Below, piece by piece: positions 10,479-20,429 of a DNA stretch of 64,000 bases. The notes beneath the pieces are model-generated. The model saw nothing but the letters and a program-made list of their open reading frames with translations, was not told where the DNA came from and made no database searches. Made by a program: the position numbers and the translations under genes. Origin of the DNA: Diphasiastrum complanatum (Eukaryota > Streptophyta > Lycopodiopsida > Lycopodiales > Lycopodiaceae); NCBI GenBank assembly GCA_029204225.1, contig CM055092.1, positions 40,275,820-40,339,819 on the forward strand, read 5' to 3'. How positions within the stretch are numbered: the first letter of the stretch is position 1; each line of letters begins with the position of its first letter.

Positions 10479-10662
10479 CTCTATCTCTTCTCTTCTTCTC
10501 TTCCCATTTCACCCAAAATCATGATGAATGTAAGTCTAGTGGAGTAGAGTTAGGGTTGTGAAGTGTTAATGGTGATAGAATTAGAGAAAAAGTAGAGAAC
10601 TATCTAAAAGTAGCATCTATTCATAGTTAGGCACCTATCCAGTGTTCTAACCCTTGTTGACA
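9888..10662 (+). repeat. Gypsy-type 3' LTR (775 bp)
   Basis: It begins TGTCAACA and ends TGTTGACA, a perfect 8-bp terminal inverted repeat. It is preceded by a purine-rich GTTGGGGGTAT (polypurine tract) and contains TATAAAAAG near 10216. The 5-bp flanks differ, so it is not a simple solo LTR; it fits the 3' LTR of the element that carried the broken ORF to its left. Its 5' partner is not in the window. Confidence 0.7.
10430..10472. repeat. (CT)n microsatellite in the LTR
   Basis: About 21 uninterrupted CT units inside the 3' LTR, followed by a degenerate CT-rich stretch to about 10505. Confidence 0.95.
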
Positions 10663-10795
10663 GGCGGGAGGGCTACTATGACGTGAGACCTTTGACCCTA
10701 CATGTAGTGAATCTTTGTGGGATCACAAAACCTCTTGTACAAACTTTTAATCCTATGGATCTACAAAGTATTTTTTGAGACTCCACATTTATTTT

Positions 10796-11021
10796 TGCAG
10801 GTTTTGATTAAAGCATAGGAGGCGTCGAATTTATAGACGACTGTGAGGGTATACAAGAGTCAGAATGGGCAGATCTATTTGATTCAGTATAGCGTCACCT
10901 ATTTCGATTGCAGGTTTTGATTAAAGCATAGGAGGCGTCGAATTTACAGACGACTGTGAGGGTATACAAGAGTCGGAATGGGCAGATCTATTTGATTTAG
11001 TATAGCGTCACCTATTTCGAT
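10796..11021. repeat. 113-bp direct tandem duplication
   Basis: 10796-10908 and 10909-11021 are head-to-tail copies with three base differences (TATAGAC/TACAGAC, GTCAGA/GTCGGA, GATTCAG/GATTTAG). The unit begins TGCAGGTTTTGATTAAAGC. It lies between the LTR and the F-box region and contains no recognisable gene. Confidence 0.95.
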
Positions 11022-11155
11022 GGCCGACTCTCCCTACATTTATGTAGATCTAAGCCTTGCATAAGATCTCAGTTAGTTTTGTAGATCCAAAGCTGTTCAG
11101 ACGCCTATTCCAAATTTTTTTGTAAATCTATGTATCTTTATTGTACTTTGTGTAG

Positions 11156-13380
11156 ATTTGTGAAGGATATGGTATCAATTTTATTGACTGGCTTGCACAT
11201 CTTGTAAAATGTTTAAGTATCAAGCTGGTATGATCAATGGTATATTGGAAAGCGTATTGTCCTTTGTTGCTGTTTGCAGAGATGTTTTGGTATTATGAGA
11301 GTGTGTTTTGTGGAATAGAAAGACCTCGTATGTTTTTTCATGACACATAGCTTTGTCGCCCAGAAAAGAAAAAGGCTGTGAGCTATGGCATGTAATTTAA
11401 TCCCAGGCATTCCGGATGACATAGCCCTGCGTTGCCTAGCCCGCCTGCCGCTCGCCTCCCACAATAATGCCCGAGCTGTATGTCGTCCCTGGCGGTCTGC
11501 GCTACTCACCGACGAGCTCTATCAAGTGCGCAGATGCGAAGGCCTTTCTGAATCGTGGATCTATATCTACAGTACCGCTCGACGTTATAGTATTTCTCGG
11601 CCGGTGTTGAAAGCTTACGAAGCTCTTTCCCAGCACTGGCATTCTCTTCCGCCGTTGCCAACTCGGGATTTCCGTGCCGTTGATTTTGGGATGGCCGTAT
11701 CATCCATGATCCAAGAGAGTTTTCGTAATAGGTGGAAAGGAAGTTTCATGTAATTGCTGCCACTGGATCCAGCACGTGGAACGTAAGCGGCGAAGTGTGG
11801 GCTTGGATCCCATTCGAGGGCGTTGGGAACAGGGCTTCCATGCATGTTGCTAATGCTCTTTTGCCTGCTGTGTGGTCGAAGGAAAGATAGTAGTTGGAGC
11901 TTCCATGCTTGTTGCTAAATGCTCGTTTGCCTGTTGTGGTGGAATAAAGATAGTAGTTGCTGGAGGGTATTTGGGGTTTGATCCCTCTCGTGACTCAGCT
12001 TCCGTCGAGATCTATGATCCCAAAGAAGATAGATGGAGCTACGGAGCAGATTTGACGTTAGGTGGAGGGTTCTGTTGGGGATTAATACATCCAAGTGAAA
12101 ATGCACGTATTGTATGATGACGAGGTTGTTGAAGCCTTTGATCCGTCACAGAATTGTTGGACTGCTGTGGAAAAGTTTAGTTCAGAGTGGTTTGCAACGT
12201 CAGAGGTAAATGGGGAGCTTTACATCCTGGAATCTGGACGGTTGGACAGTGATGGTAAATTAGTTGCATATAGGCAGCGGCTAGATCAAAGAGAGATGGG
12301 TATGGCTGCAAGTAGCTCCAACGTCTACACCTTTGAATGATTTACATTAGATTACAATGGAGATGATTATATTATCATTGTACCAGAAGGAACCATCTCA
12401 AAGGTGACCAGTGTATTGACTGTGTGGGAAGGGTGTGGAAATGATATTGCAGTACTCTTACTTTAGGTGTCCGTTGATCGCTCAACTCTTATTTCAAGTT
12501 TAAGGAAAGTGAGAGCTCATCTGCTGGTTTTCCCAAAACCACAGTTTCTGCAAATTGAGAATCTGTTGTTGCAAGGTTGCACTACTTCTAATTTCATATG
12601 GAAATTTAATGTCAATTTTGATTACAGTGTCTGGAGGTTGGCACACATGAAATTTATATGATAATGTTCTTGATGCTTTTAGAAAGAGACAATCCGGTAT
12701 CATAATACTAAATTCATGACTGATTTGCGCATATATAAAGTTTAGTAATGATTCTGACAGTAGCAATCAACTGAGTAATATGTCAACTGATTTCATACTC
12801 AATGCTTTACTTAGATAAAATATAGATCTAGCATGTGTTATGAATATTGATAGACCACCCCTTCCAGAGTCACATTTGACAGAATGGCAGTTCTATGTGG
12901 CTGGTGTTACATACATTGTGAGCGCAGAAGTGATCCGGAAACTTTTTTCAAGTTACCCTAAAAAAAACCTACATAAACCACCACTACTCGGAAAGGGGTT
13001 TATTTACTACAAGAAAAATAGTCAAAATTTTCATGACCCCAATTTCATCATTAGCTTTCCTTGTCTTTTTGCTTTCAATGAACTATGCCAATTTTAATTA
13101 TTTTTGAAAATATGTACATTCAATCGCATTTATGTGAAGTAATCAATGGGAGTACGACTTTCTCTATTGTGTGGAATTTCTTATGACGGCCTTCCCAATA
13201 TGAGAAATCACTCTAGTCAATTAATCATATTTCTAGGACATGATTTATTTTTACTTGATGAAAATTGGAATTCAATAAACTCTAGTTTCGTTAGAGAGCT
13301 TGTAGTAGTAGTAGTAGTAGTAGTGAGCAGTGATAGCGGACATGTTGTATTACGTCATCGTTTGAGAGAAGGTTCATAAT
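11156..13380 (+). repeat. F-box/kelch module, copy 1 (segmental duplicate)
   Basis: The sequence from about 11156 (a GATATGGTATCAATT-like block) through the gene and some 900 bp of 3' flank is shared with modules at about 20.1-22.2 kb and 24.93-27.08 kb. The upstream homology of this copy is cut short at about 11155, where the other two extend roughly 60 bp further, probably by the neighbouring retroelement. The 3' flank contains shared blocks around 12660-12840 and 13020-13250. A (TAG)7 run is at about 13302-13324. Confidence 0.8.
11385..12466 (+). pseudogene. F-box/kelch-repeat gene copy 1, disrupted
   Basis: The start (MACNLIPGIPDDIALRCLAR) and F-box are intact, and the frame matches the functional copy at 25275 until about codon 105. 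There an inserted ATGATCCAAGAG-like stretch and further small changes throw it out of frame, with a stop at 11751-11753. A 65-bp tandem duplication (11834-11898 and 11899-11960), not a multiple of three, adds another shift. Kelch segments reappear in other frames (11872-12117, with VEIYDPKEDRWSYGADL; 12095-12340, with VNGELYILESGRLDSDG), and the last codons end at 12464-12466. At most a truncated F-box domain of about 122 residues could be made. Confidence 0.9.
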
Positions 13381-13523
13381 ATTCCATAGTGTGGGCTGCA
13401 AACAGATTTAGATCTTGACCGTCTATCTCTCTCCTATTATGTCGGGTATCATTAATCCGATGGTGGGCTACAGGGTCAATTATTTTGTCAACTTCCTTTT
13501 TTCCAGTAATTTCTTTAGCAATG

Positions 13524-14205
13524 TGTTAAAAATTCACAATTCTAGCTTGACTAGTTTTGGTCATATCACTTGTAAATAGTTAGATGGTCATGATGTGGCT
13601 TGTCACACGTGCCAAATAGCATAGGATTCCATTCATAAGGATGTTCTCAAGTAAACCTAAGTGTTAGAACCTTTGGAATGAGTCCAAATTATGCTTAGAT
13701 ACAAGGGAGAAAAAATAGGAGCTATTTTTGGTAATTTTTGCATTGTTGAGGGATCTCCAAGATTCCAACCCTAACTTGGTAGGGATGAAAGATCCACCAA
13801 AATTAGCATTAGGGATAGGTTTAGGGCTACTCATACCTGCCCAAAACCGTGATGGATCATGTATATATAGGTGATGATATCTCACCAAAATCAATCAAGC
13901 AATTTCATGTTTTTTCTCTCATAATGGTGCAATTGCTCTCTATGTTCATAATTGTTTGAGTACTTGTGATTACTAATGATTATAGGATTGAATGTAGGTC
14001 TGGTGTACAGTACTCAGACTGTGAGAGGCCGTACTTTCACACGTGTGAAGCCTTCTTCAAGGATTTGGGCCATTTAGTGAGGTTCAAGCATAGATTTTTG
14101 ATGGATTTTGATGGTTCAACTTGTGCTAATCTTATGAAATCATAATCTATTGTTTCCCTCATCATTTCAAGTGTTTTAGGATCCTTATTTGCTGTAATTT
14201 TTACA
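13524..14205 (+). repeat. Copia 5' LTR (682 bp)
   Basis: It starts TGTTAAAAATTC and ends AATTTTTACA. The TATA box GTATATATAG is at 13861-13870, about midway. CACGTG-like and ACGTGTGAA segments and a CTCTC run lie around it but are not assigned. It is directly followed by the primer binding site. The 3' LTR is the same length. Confidence 0.97.
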
Positions 14206-14217
14206 TGGTATCAGAGC
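14206..14217 (+). other. Copia primer binding site (tRNA-iMet)
   Basis: TGGTATCAGAGC follows the last base of the 5' LTR without a gap: perfect complementarity to the initiator Met-tRNA 3' end. Confidence 0.97.
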
Positions 14218-15015
14218 CTAAAGGCTGAAATGAACTAAATCCTTGGTTTTCATTCAATTTGATCACAATTTTTTATCTAAATCTTGTGTAGATTGGATCT
14301 TAGCATCTAGTATTGATTCTAGAACTCAAAGTGAGTCAAATACATTGGAGATTGGTGTTGTGTGACTTCATTTGCAGGTGTTTAGGTGTCTAAAACCAGA
14401 GGCAAAGTTGAATTCAATTCACATTACCAAGATAGCAAGTTTTGGTTGCTCCAAGCATTGATTTCTAAGCGAGTTTTGGAGGTGATTTCATAGAGGAGGC
14501 TTTCTAGCATTCAAGGAGAGGGAAGATCAGAGTTTTGGGGACTCTTCAAGGCTGTTCTAAGGTGTAGTAGACACCTCCTAAAGTGATTTAGGTTCAGTCC
14601 AACCATTGCTTGACTTATGCACCAAATTAGATCAATTTTTCATCAATTTTGATCATTTTTTGCTTGTGATTGGATAGTAGATTGTGTTGCATCCTCATTA
14701 AGTTCCATTTAGATCTTTTACAAGTGATTTTGGAAGTATATTAGGTTGCTGAAACTCACTCTTGATCAGATCATTTGGAAGCTTTAATGTTCTTTATAGA
14801 AAGAGGGGCAATTCTACTAGTATTGTCTACTTCAATCAAGCAAGTGCATTGTTTCTAGTATTCTATGATTTGATTTTGTTAGAGATCATTCTTAGATCTT
14901 TATATGAAGTCTATTATTGATCTTTTGGGGTCCCTAAGAAGTGGGATAAGGTAGACCTTCAATCAAATCAATAGAAGTAACCTTCATTTTGTCAAGTCCT
15001 TGATTAGGAGACTAG
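14218..15015 (+). other. Copia leader, non-coding
   Basis: About 800 bp between the primer site and the gag-pol ATG. AT-rich with many stops in all frames. Presumably the 5' untranslated region including RNA packaging signals; none can be named from the sequence. Confidence 0.75.
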
Positions 15016-18000
15016 ATGGCATCTATAAATGCATATCTTTTGGATACTAATGAAAGGCTCAACAAAACTAACTATTCCATATGGAAAGTTAGAATGGAAT
15101 CTATCATGATCATGCAAGATCTGATGGAAATTGTAAATGGTAAGGAGGGTGAACCTATTCATCCTGAAGAAAAAGCCAAATACATCAAGAGGTGCAATGT
15201 TGCACTACATTGCATAAAAATGAATGTTGCAAATGAACTCTTAAGAGAGGTAGGAGATTGCACTTCAGCTCAAGATGCTTGGGAGACTGTGCAAAAGGTC
15301 TATGAATCCAAGAACCAAACTAGAATGTTAGCTTTGAAGAATCAAATCTATAGAAGCTGTCAAAAGAAAGGAGAGAGTGCACATACTTTTGTCCTAAGAG
15401 TAAAGGAATTGAACAAAGAGCTAGCCTTTATAGGTGACCCTATCAAGGATGAAGAGCTTGTTCAACTCATATTGAATGGACTAAGCTTTGAATTTGACAA
15501 TTTGGTTCAGGGATATGCAATTATGGGTAAGCTACCCATACTTGAAGAACTCCAAGGCACACTCATGGCCGAGGAATCAAGAAGGAGCCAAATGCAAGAG
15601 AGGATGGATAGGCTTTCCATCCAAGGTGGAGATGACCAAGCTCTCTTCACCAAAGGCAAAGGCAAGTCCAAAGGCAAAGGATCAACATTCAAGAAGTCTA
15701 CAAAGCTTGAGGATCAAGAAGGACCCCCAAAGGCATCTCCATCAACCACCAAAGTCAAGAAGGACAAATCAAAGGTGAAGTGCTACTATTGTAGCAAGAT
15801 GGGGCATTATGCCTCGGAATGCTTCAAGAGGAAGCAAGATCAAAGCCAAGCCAACATGAGGAAAGAAGAGGAGGAGGAGAGTTCACATGAGGACTCTCTC
15901 ATGATGTCCATATTTTCTTCAACAAGCTTCAAAGGAGAAGATCCTTGGTGGATTGACTCGGGTGCTAGTTCACACATGACTAGTAAAAGGGAGTTTTTCT
16001 CTTCTCTCTTATCTTATGATGGACCTATAAAGTCTATCTATACAGCAAATGATGAAGCTTGTAAGATTGAAGGAGTTGGTAGCATTCCCCTTTGCTTAGG
16101 ATCTTCCAAAAAGATCAACGTAGAAGGTGTTCTGTACATTCCTACAATAACAAAGAATCTACTAAGTGTTGGCCAAATGGTAGACAATGGTTTCAATGTT
16201 GACTTTGCTTCAAATGAATGTTTCATCAAGAAGAAGGGTAAGATAGTGGCTAAGGGCACTAGACTTGGCAAACTTTATAAGCTGGATGCATTTGTGAATA
16301 CTAATGTTGTCATGTTGGCCGAGAAGAGCAAGATATCTACCTTTACTTTATGGCACAAAAGACTTGGACATGTCAACTCGGGTTCCATGGAGGCTATGAT
16401 CAAGGAGGAGTATGCTTTAGGCCTACCAAGGTCTATTGGGAAGGAAGACAAGGTTTGTGAAGCTTGTGCCTTATCCAAGGCACATAAGAAGGTGTTTCCT
16501 AACTCCATCACAAAGTCATCTCATCCTCTTGAACTCATACACTCGGATGTGCACATTGCTAGCACCAAATCTAATGGAGGTTCATCCATGTTTTTAACCT
16601 TCATTGATGACTACTCAAGATATTGTTGGGTGTTCTTACTTTCCTTCAAGTCTCAAGTATTTGATACTTTTGTAAAGTTCAAGTTGTTTGTGGGAAAGCA
16701 TCATAATCATAGCATCAAGATTCTTAGAAGTGACAATGGTGGAGAATTCATCTCCAATGAGTTCAAGGCCTTTTGTGAGGAGGAAGGGATCAAGAAAGAG
16801 ACTTATTGTCCTTACACTCCTCAACAAAATGGAGTTGCTGAAAGAAGGAATAGAACATTATGTGAATGTTCTAAGGCTTTAAGATTAGATGCTTGTTTGC
16901 CCAAATCCTTTTGGGGTGAGTCTCTTGTATGTGCAAACTACTTGATGAATAGGGTGTCTTGCAAAGCAATTGAAGGCAAAACTCCTTATGAGATGTTGTA
17001 TGGAAAGAAACCCAATCTTAATCACTTGAAAGTTTTTGGGTGTATATGTTATGTGCATGTGCCATTGGAAACAAGAACCAAGGAGGATCCATCTTCCACA
17101 AGAGGGATCATGCTTGGATATGCAAGCTCAAGCAAGGGCTACAAAGTCTATCTCCCATCCTTGAACAAATTTGTTGTCTCAAGGGATGTCATCTTTGATG
17201 AACATCATATGAATATGCTTGAAGAAGGCTCAAGTGCTCCAACAATCAAGAAGAAGATGGCCGAGGAGCAAGATCTTGGTTTTGAGGAGGAGCTCATGGA
17301 GGAGCAAGCACCAAACCCACCTATCACACCAAGGAGATCTTCAAGGGCAAAAGTGGAGCCATCAAGGCTCACATATCAAGGCAAAGGACAGCAAGTTGAG
17401 GGTATCTCATCCACTTCTTATGCTTTATCTAGTTTTGAAGAACCGTCTAATGTTGAAGATGCATTGAACTCCAAAGAATGGTATAAAGCTATGTTGGATG
17501 AGTATGATGCCTTGATTGAGAATGAAACTTGGTTGCTTGTTGAGAGACCTCAAAGGAATGTAATAGGATGCAAGTGGGTCTTCAAGCTTAAGTTGAATGC
17601 AAATGGGAGTGTTAACAAACATAAAGCAAGATTAGTTGCAAAAGGTTATGCTCAAGAGAGAGGGATAGACTATGAGGAAACTTTTGCACCCGTGGCCAAG
17701 ATGGTCACAATAAGACTAATCATTGCACTTGCATCACATTTTGGATGGATTCTATGTCAAATGGATGTCTCTAATGCTTTCTTGAATGGTTTTTTGGAAG
17801 AGGATGTCTATATGGAGCAGCCACAAGGGTTCATCAAGCATGGAATGGAGAACAAAGTATGCCATCTCCAAAGAAGCATCTATGGCTTGAAGCAAGCCTC
17901 GAGATCTTGGAATTCAAGACTACATTGCTATCTTATTTCACTTTCTTTTGTTCAAAGTGAATATGATCCCACTCTTTACATTAAGTTTGATGATGTTGGT

Positions 18001-18984
18001 ATTGTACTTTTACTCATTTATGTAGATGACATCATCATTAGTGGAAATAGTGTTGATGGTATTGAAAAAATCAAGATAGATCTATCCTTAGAGTTCAAGA
18101 TGGTAAATCTAGGGTGTCTTCACTTCATCTTAGGCATAGAAGTACTTAGAGGGTCTGATTTTATCTTTATAAGTCAAGTAAACTATGCTCAAAGTCTTTT
18201 GAAGAAGTTTAAGATGGAAGTATGCAAAAGTGTTGACACACCAATGGAGCAAGATGTAAAAGTGCCAAATGAAGATGATGAAAGATCCTTCATGGACATC
18301 ACTTTGTTTAGGCAACTTATAGGTTCCTTAATGTGGATCACTATAACTAGACCAGATCTTAGCTTTAGTGTATGTAGGTTGAGCCAATCCATGCAAAAGC
18401 CATTGAATATCCATTGGAAAAAGGCTAAGAGGATTCTAAGATACATCTCGGGTACATTGGATTTTGGGATTCTATATAGAGGAGATGTGATTAACCTTCA
18501 TGCATTTAGTGATTCAGATTTTGCAGGGGACAAGAGGGATAGGAAATCAACAAGTGCCTATTCAACTTTCATAGGAGAAGATGTGGTTTCATGGCTTTCA
18601 AAAAAGCAAGAAACTATATCTCTATCTTCAACCGAGGCCGAGTACAAAGCTTTGACAACCACTACAAAGGAGGTACTTTGGATCAAGAGATTATTGGTGG
18701 AACTAAAGATCATGGATTCAGAGGAGGCACGAATCATCTACAATGACAATATATCAGCCCAACACCTTGCATCTAACCCAATCTTCCATGCAAGATCTAA
18801 GCACATTGAGATATGCCATCACTTTGTGAGAGAAATGGTGCAAGCCAAGGAGATTGCTTTGGAGCATGTTCCAAGCAATGAATGTGTAGCTGATCTACTT
18901 ACTAAACCACTTCAAAAGGCACCTTTTATGAAGTTCGGATCATCACTTGGAGTGATTAGTAAAGAAATGATTGAACCAAGCTAG
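15016..18984 (+). CDS. Intact copia gag-pol polyprotein (1,322 aa)
   Basis: A single ATG-to-TAG frame with no disruption. Gag (UBN2 type) occupies roughly residues 1-250, followed by the zinc knuckle CYYCSKMGHYASEC at 256-269. Protease has the active site DSGA at 314-317. Integrase has the HHCC domain (His447 in LWHKRLGH, Cys481/Cys484) and catalytic Asp511, Asp573 and Glu609, exactly D,D-35-E. Reverse transcriptase has Asp917 in QMDVSNAF and the YVDD box at 1002-1005. RNase H has Asp1166 in FSDSDF and Glu1207 in STEAEY. This is normal Ty1/copia order and normal length. The product would be cleaved by its own protease, assemble virus-like particles in the cytoplasm, copy the RNA and integrate the cDNA. 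Gag and pol share one frame with no frameshift signal, so the way excess Gag is made is not evident. Confidence 0.97.
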   Translation: MASINAYLLDTNERLNKTNYSIWKVRMESIMIMQDLMEIVNGKEGEPIHPEEKAKYIKRCNVALHCIKMNVANELLREVGDCTSAQDAWETVQKVYESKNQTRMLALKNQIYRSCQKKGESAHTFVLRVKELNKELAFIGDPIKDEELVQLILNGLSFEFDNLVQGYAIMGKLPILEELQGTLMAEESRRSQMQERMDRLSIQGGDDQALFTKGKGKSKGKGSTFKKSTKLEDQEGPPKASPSTTKVKKDKSKVKCYYCSKMGHYASECFKRKQDQSQANMRKEEEEESSHEDSLMMSIFSSTSFKGEDPWWIDSGASSHMTSKREFFSSLLSYDGPIKSIYTANDEACKIEGVGSIPLCLGSSKKINVEGVLYIPTITKNLLSVGQMVDNGFNVDFASNECFIKKKGKIVAKGTRLGKLYKLDAFVNTNVVMLAEKSKISTFTLWHKRLGHVNSGSMEAMIKEEYALGLPRSIGKEDKVCEACALSKAHKKVFPNSITKSSHPLELIHSDVHIASTKSNGGSSMFLTFIDDYSRYCWVFLLSFKSQVFDTFVKFKLFVGKHHNHSIKILRSDNGGEFISNEFKAFCEEEGIKKETYCPYTPQQNGVAERRNRTLCECSKALRLDACLPKSFWGESLVCANYLMNRVSCKAIEGKTPYEMLYGKKPNLNHLKVFGCICYVHVPLETRTKEDPSSTRGIMLGYASSSKGYKVYLPSLNKFVVSRDVIFDEHHMNMLEEGSSAPTIKKKMAEEQDLGFEEELMEEQAPNPPITPRRSSRAKVEPSRLTYQGKGQQVEGISSTSYALSSFEEPSNVEDALNSKEWYKAMLDEYDALIENETWLLVERPQRNVIGCKWVFKLKLNANGSVNKHKARLVAKGYAQERGIDYEETFAPVAKMVTIRLIIALASHFGWILCQMDVSNAFLNGFLEEDVYMEQPQGFIKHGMENKVCHLQRSIYGLKQASRSWNSRLHCYLISLSFVQSEYDPTLYIKFDDVGIVLLLIYVDDIIISGNSVDGIEKIKIDLSLEFKMVNLGCLHFILGIEVLRGSDFIFISQVNYAQSLLKKFKMEVCKSVDTPMEQDVKVPNEDDERSFMDITLFRQLIGSLMWITITRPDLSFSVCRLSQSMQKPLNIHWKKAKRILRYISGTLDFGILYRGDVINLHAFSDSDFAGDKRDRKSTSAYSTFIGEDVVSWLSKKQETISLSSTEAEYKALTTTTKEVLWIKRLLVELKIMDSEEARIIYNDNISAQHLASNPIFHARSKHIEICHHFVREMVQAKEIALEHVPSNECVADLLTKPLQKAPFMKFGSSLGVISKEMIEPS

Positions 18985-18986
18985 AT

Positions 18987-18998
18987 AGTGAGGAGGAG
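18987..18998 (+). other. Copia polypurine tract
   Basis: A purine-rich run (GTGAGGAGGAG) immediately before the 3' LTR, where plus-strand cDNA synthesis is primed in LTR elements. Confidence 0.85.
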
Positions 18999-19680
18999 TG
19001 TTAAAAATTCACAATTCTAGCTTGACTAGTTTTGGTCATATGACTTGTAAATAGTTAGATGGTCATGATGTGGCTTGTCACACGTGCCAAATAGCATAGG
19101 ATTCCATTCATAAGGATGTTCTCAAGTAGACCTAAGTGTTAGAACCTTTGGAATGAGTCCAAATTATGCTTAGATACAAGGGAGAAAAAATAGGAGCTAT
19201 TTTTGGTAGTTTTTGCATTGTTGAGGGATCTCCAAGATTCCAACCCTAACTTGGTAGGGATGAAAGATCCACCAAAATTAGCATTAGGGATAGGTTTAGG
19301 GCTACTCATACCTGCCCAAAACCGTGATGGATCATGTATATATAGGTGATGATATCTCACCAAAATCAATCAAGCAATTTCATGTTTTTTCTCTCATAAT
19401 GGTGCAATTGCTCTCTATGTTCATAATTGTTTGAGTACTTGTGATTACTAATGATTATAGGATTGAATGTAGGTCTGGTGTACAGTACTCAGACTGTGGG
19501 AGGCCGTACTTTCACACGTGTGAAGCCTTCTTCAAGGATTTGGGCCATTTAGTGAGGTTCAAGCATAGATTTTTGATGGATTTTGATGGTTCAACCTGTG
19601 CTAATCTTATGAAATCATAATCTATTGTTTCCCTCATCATTTCAAGTGTTTTAGGATCCTTATTTGCTGTAATTTTTACA
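18999..19680 (+). repeat. Copia 3' LTR (682 bp)
   Basis: Same ends and length as the 5' LTR, with the TATA box at about 19336-19345. Five differences from the 5' copy were seen (for example CATATCAC/CATATGAC, AAGTAAAC/AAGTAGAC, GGTAATTT/GGTAGTTT). It is followed directly by the CAATG duplication. Confidence 0.97.
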
Positions 19681-19685
19681 CAATG

Positions 19686-20429
19686 TCTAATTCTGATTCT
19701 AGTCTGTTGTCTATTTCATGACACTTTTTTTTTTTCCTTTTCTTTTTGTTCTTTCTTATATCATAGACGGTCCAGGTGTGGAAGCAGTTTTTGAGATTTA
19801 TCTCAGATTTAGACAAGTTTGACAAAATGTTCAACAAGTTGCAAGATGATTTCAGGTCTTTTGATATTTTTCAAATACACAATAAAAAATTTGTCCTTTT
19901 TTTTCTGTTGTTATATATTTCGGAGGATTCCGATATTTCCTCGTCTTCTACTTCTGAGGCTGCTTCTTTCAACAGTACCAAATCTGACAAATCCAAGCTT
20001 GTAAATTTGGAATCTTTCTTTAGCGTTAGATCTAGATAGTCTGTTAGCAGTACTTTGGGAGTATCACGTGATTTATACGGTGCCCTCAGATGGTCCAGAA
20101 TGACATCATTTGTATTTTGGGTTGTATCAGCCTTTTCTAGCAAATGACATGATCTATGAAATACTAGGTGATTCAATCTATGGATTTGTGAAGGATATGG
20201 TATCAATCCTAGTGACTGGCTTGCACATCTTGTACAATTTTTTAGCATGAAGCTGGTATGATCAATGGTATGTTGGAAAGCATATTGTGTAAAGTGATAT
20301 GTATTGTATCCTTTGTTGCTGTTTGCATAGATGTTTTGGTATTATGAGAGCGTGTTTTGTGGAATAGAAAGACCTCGTATGTTTTTTCATAACACATAGC
20401 TTTATCGCCCAGAAAGAAAGCTGTGAGCT
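19686..20429 (+). other. Spacer and 5' flank of F-box copy 2
   Basis: From about 20100 the sequence matches the 5' flank of copy 3 (GTCATGATCTATGAAA-like and TACTAGGTGATTCAATC blocks) and, from about 20190, that of copy 1. Such shared flanks may include the promoter, but no TATA box common to all three was identified. 19686-20100 holds nothing recognisable apart from T-rich runs. Confidence 0.6.

Larger units (their letters stand above)
13519..19685 (+). mobile_element. Complete young Ty1/copia retrotransposon with target-site duplication
   Basis: The element spans 13524-19680 and is flanked by the perfect 5-bp target duplication CAATG (13519-13523 and 19681-19685). The order is LTR, tRNA-iMet primer site, 0.8-kb leader, one uninterrupted gag-pol frame, polypurine tract, LTR. 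By eye the two 682-bp LTRs differ at five substitutions and no indels (about 0.7%), so insertion was recent on a plant time scale. It landed in the spacer between F-box copies 1 and 2, after those copies had formed. All parts needed for autonomous movement are present; expression is not shown. Confidence 0.97.

Noticed and set aside
9888-10662. Solo LTR interpretation of the 775-bp LTR
   Set aside because: The 5-bp flanks differ and a polypurine tract lies directly before it, which fits a 3' LTR better.
11385-11753. A separate 122-aa F-box-only gene at copy 1
   Set aside because: The stop arises from an insertion relative to copy 3, and the kelch part continues downstream in other frames, so it is a truncated pseudogene rather than a distinct gene.
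13664-13894. 76-codon minus-strand frame in the copia LTR, repeated at 19139-19369
   Set aside because: It is identical in both LTRs only because the LTRs are copies; it runs antisense to the promoter region and resembles no protein.
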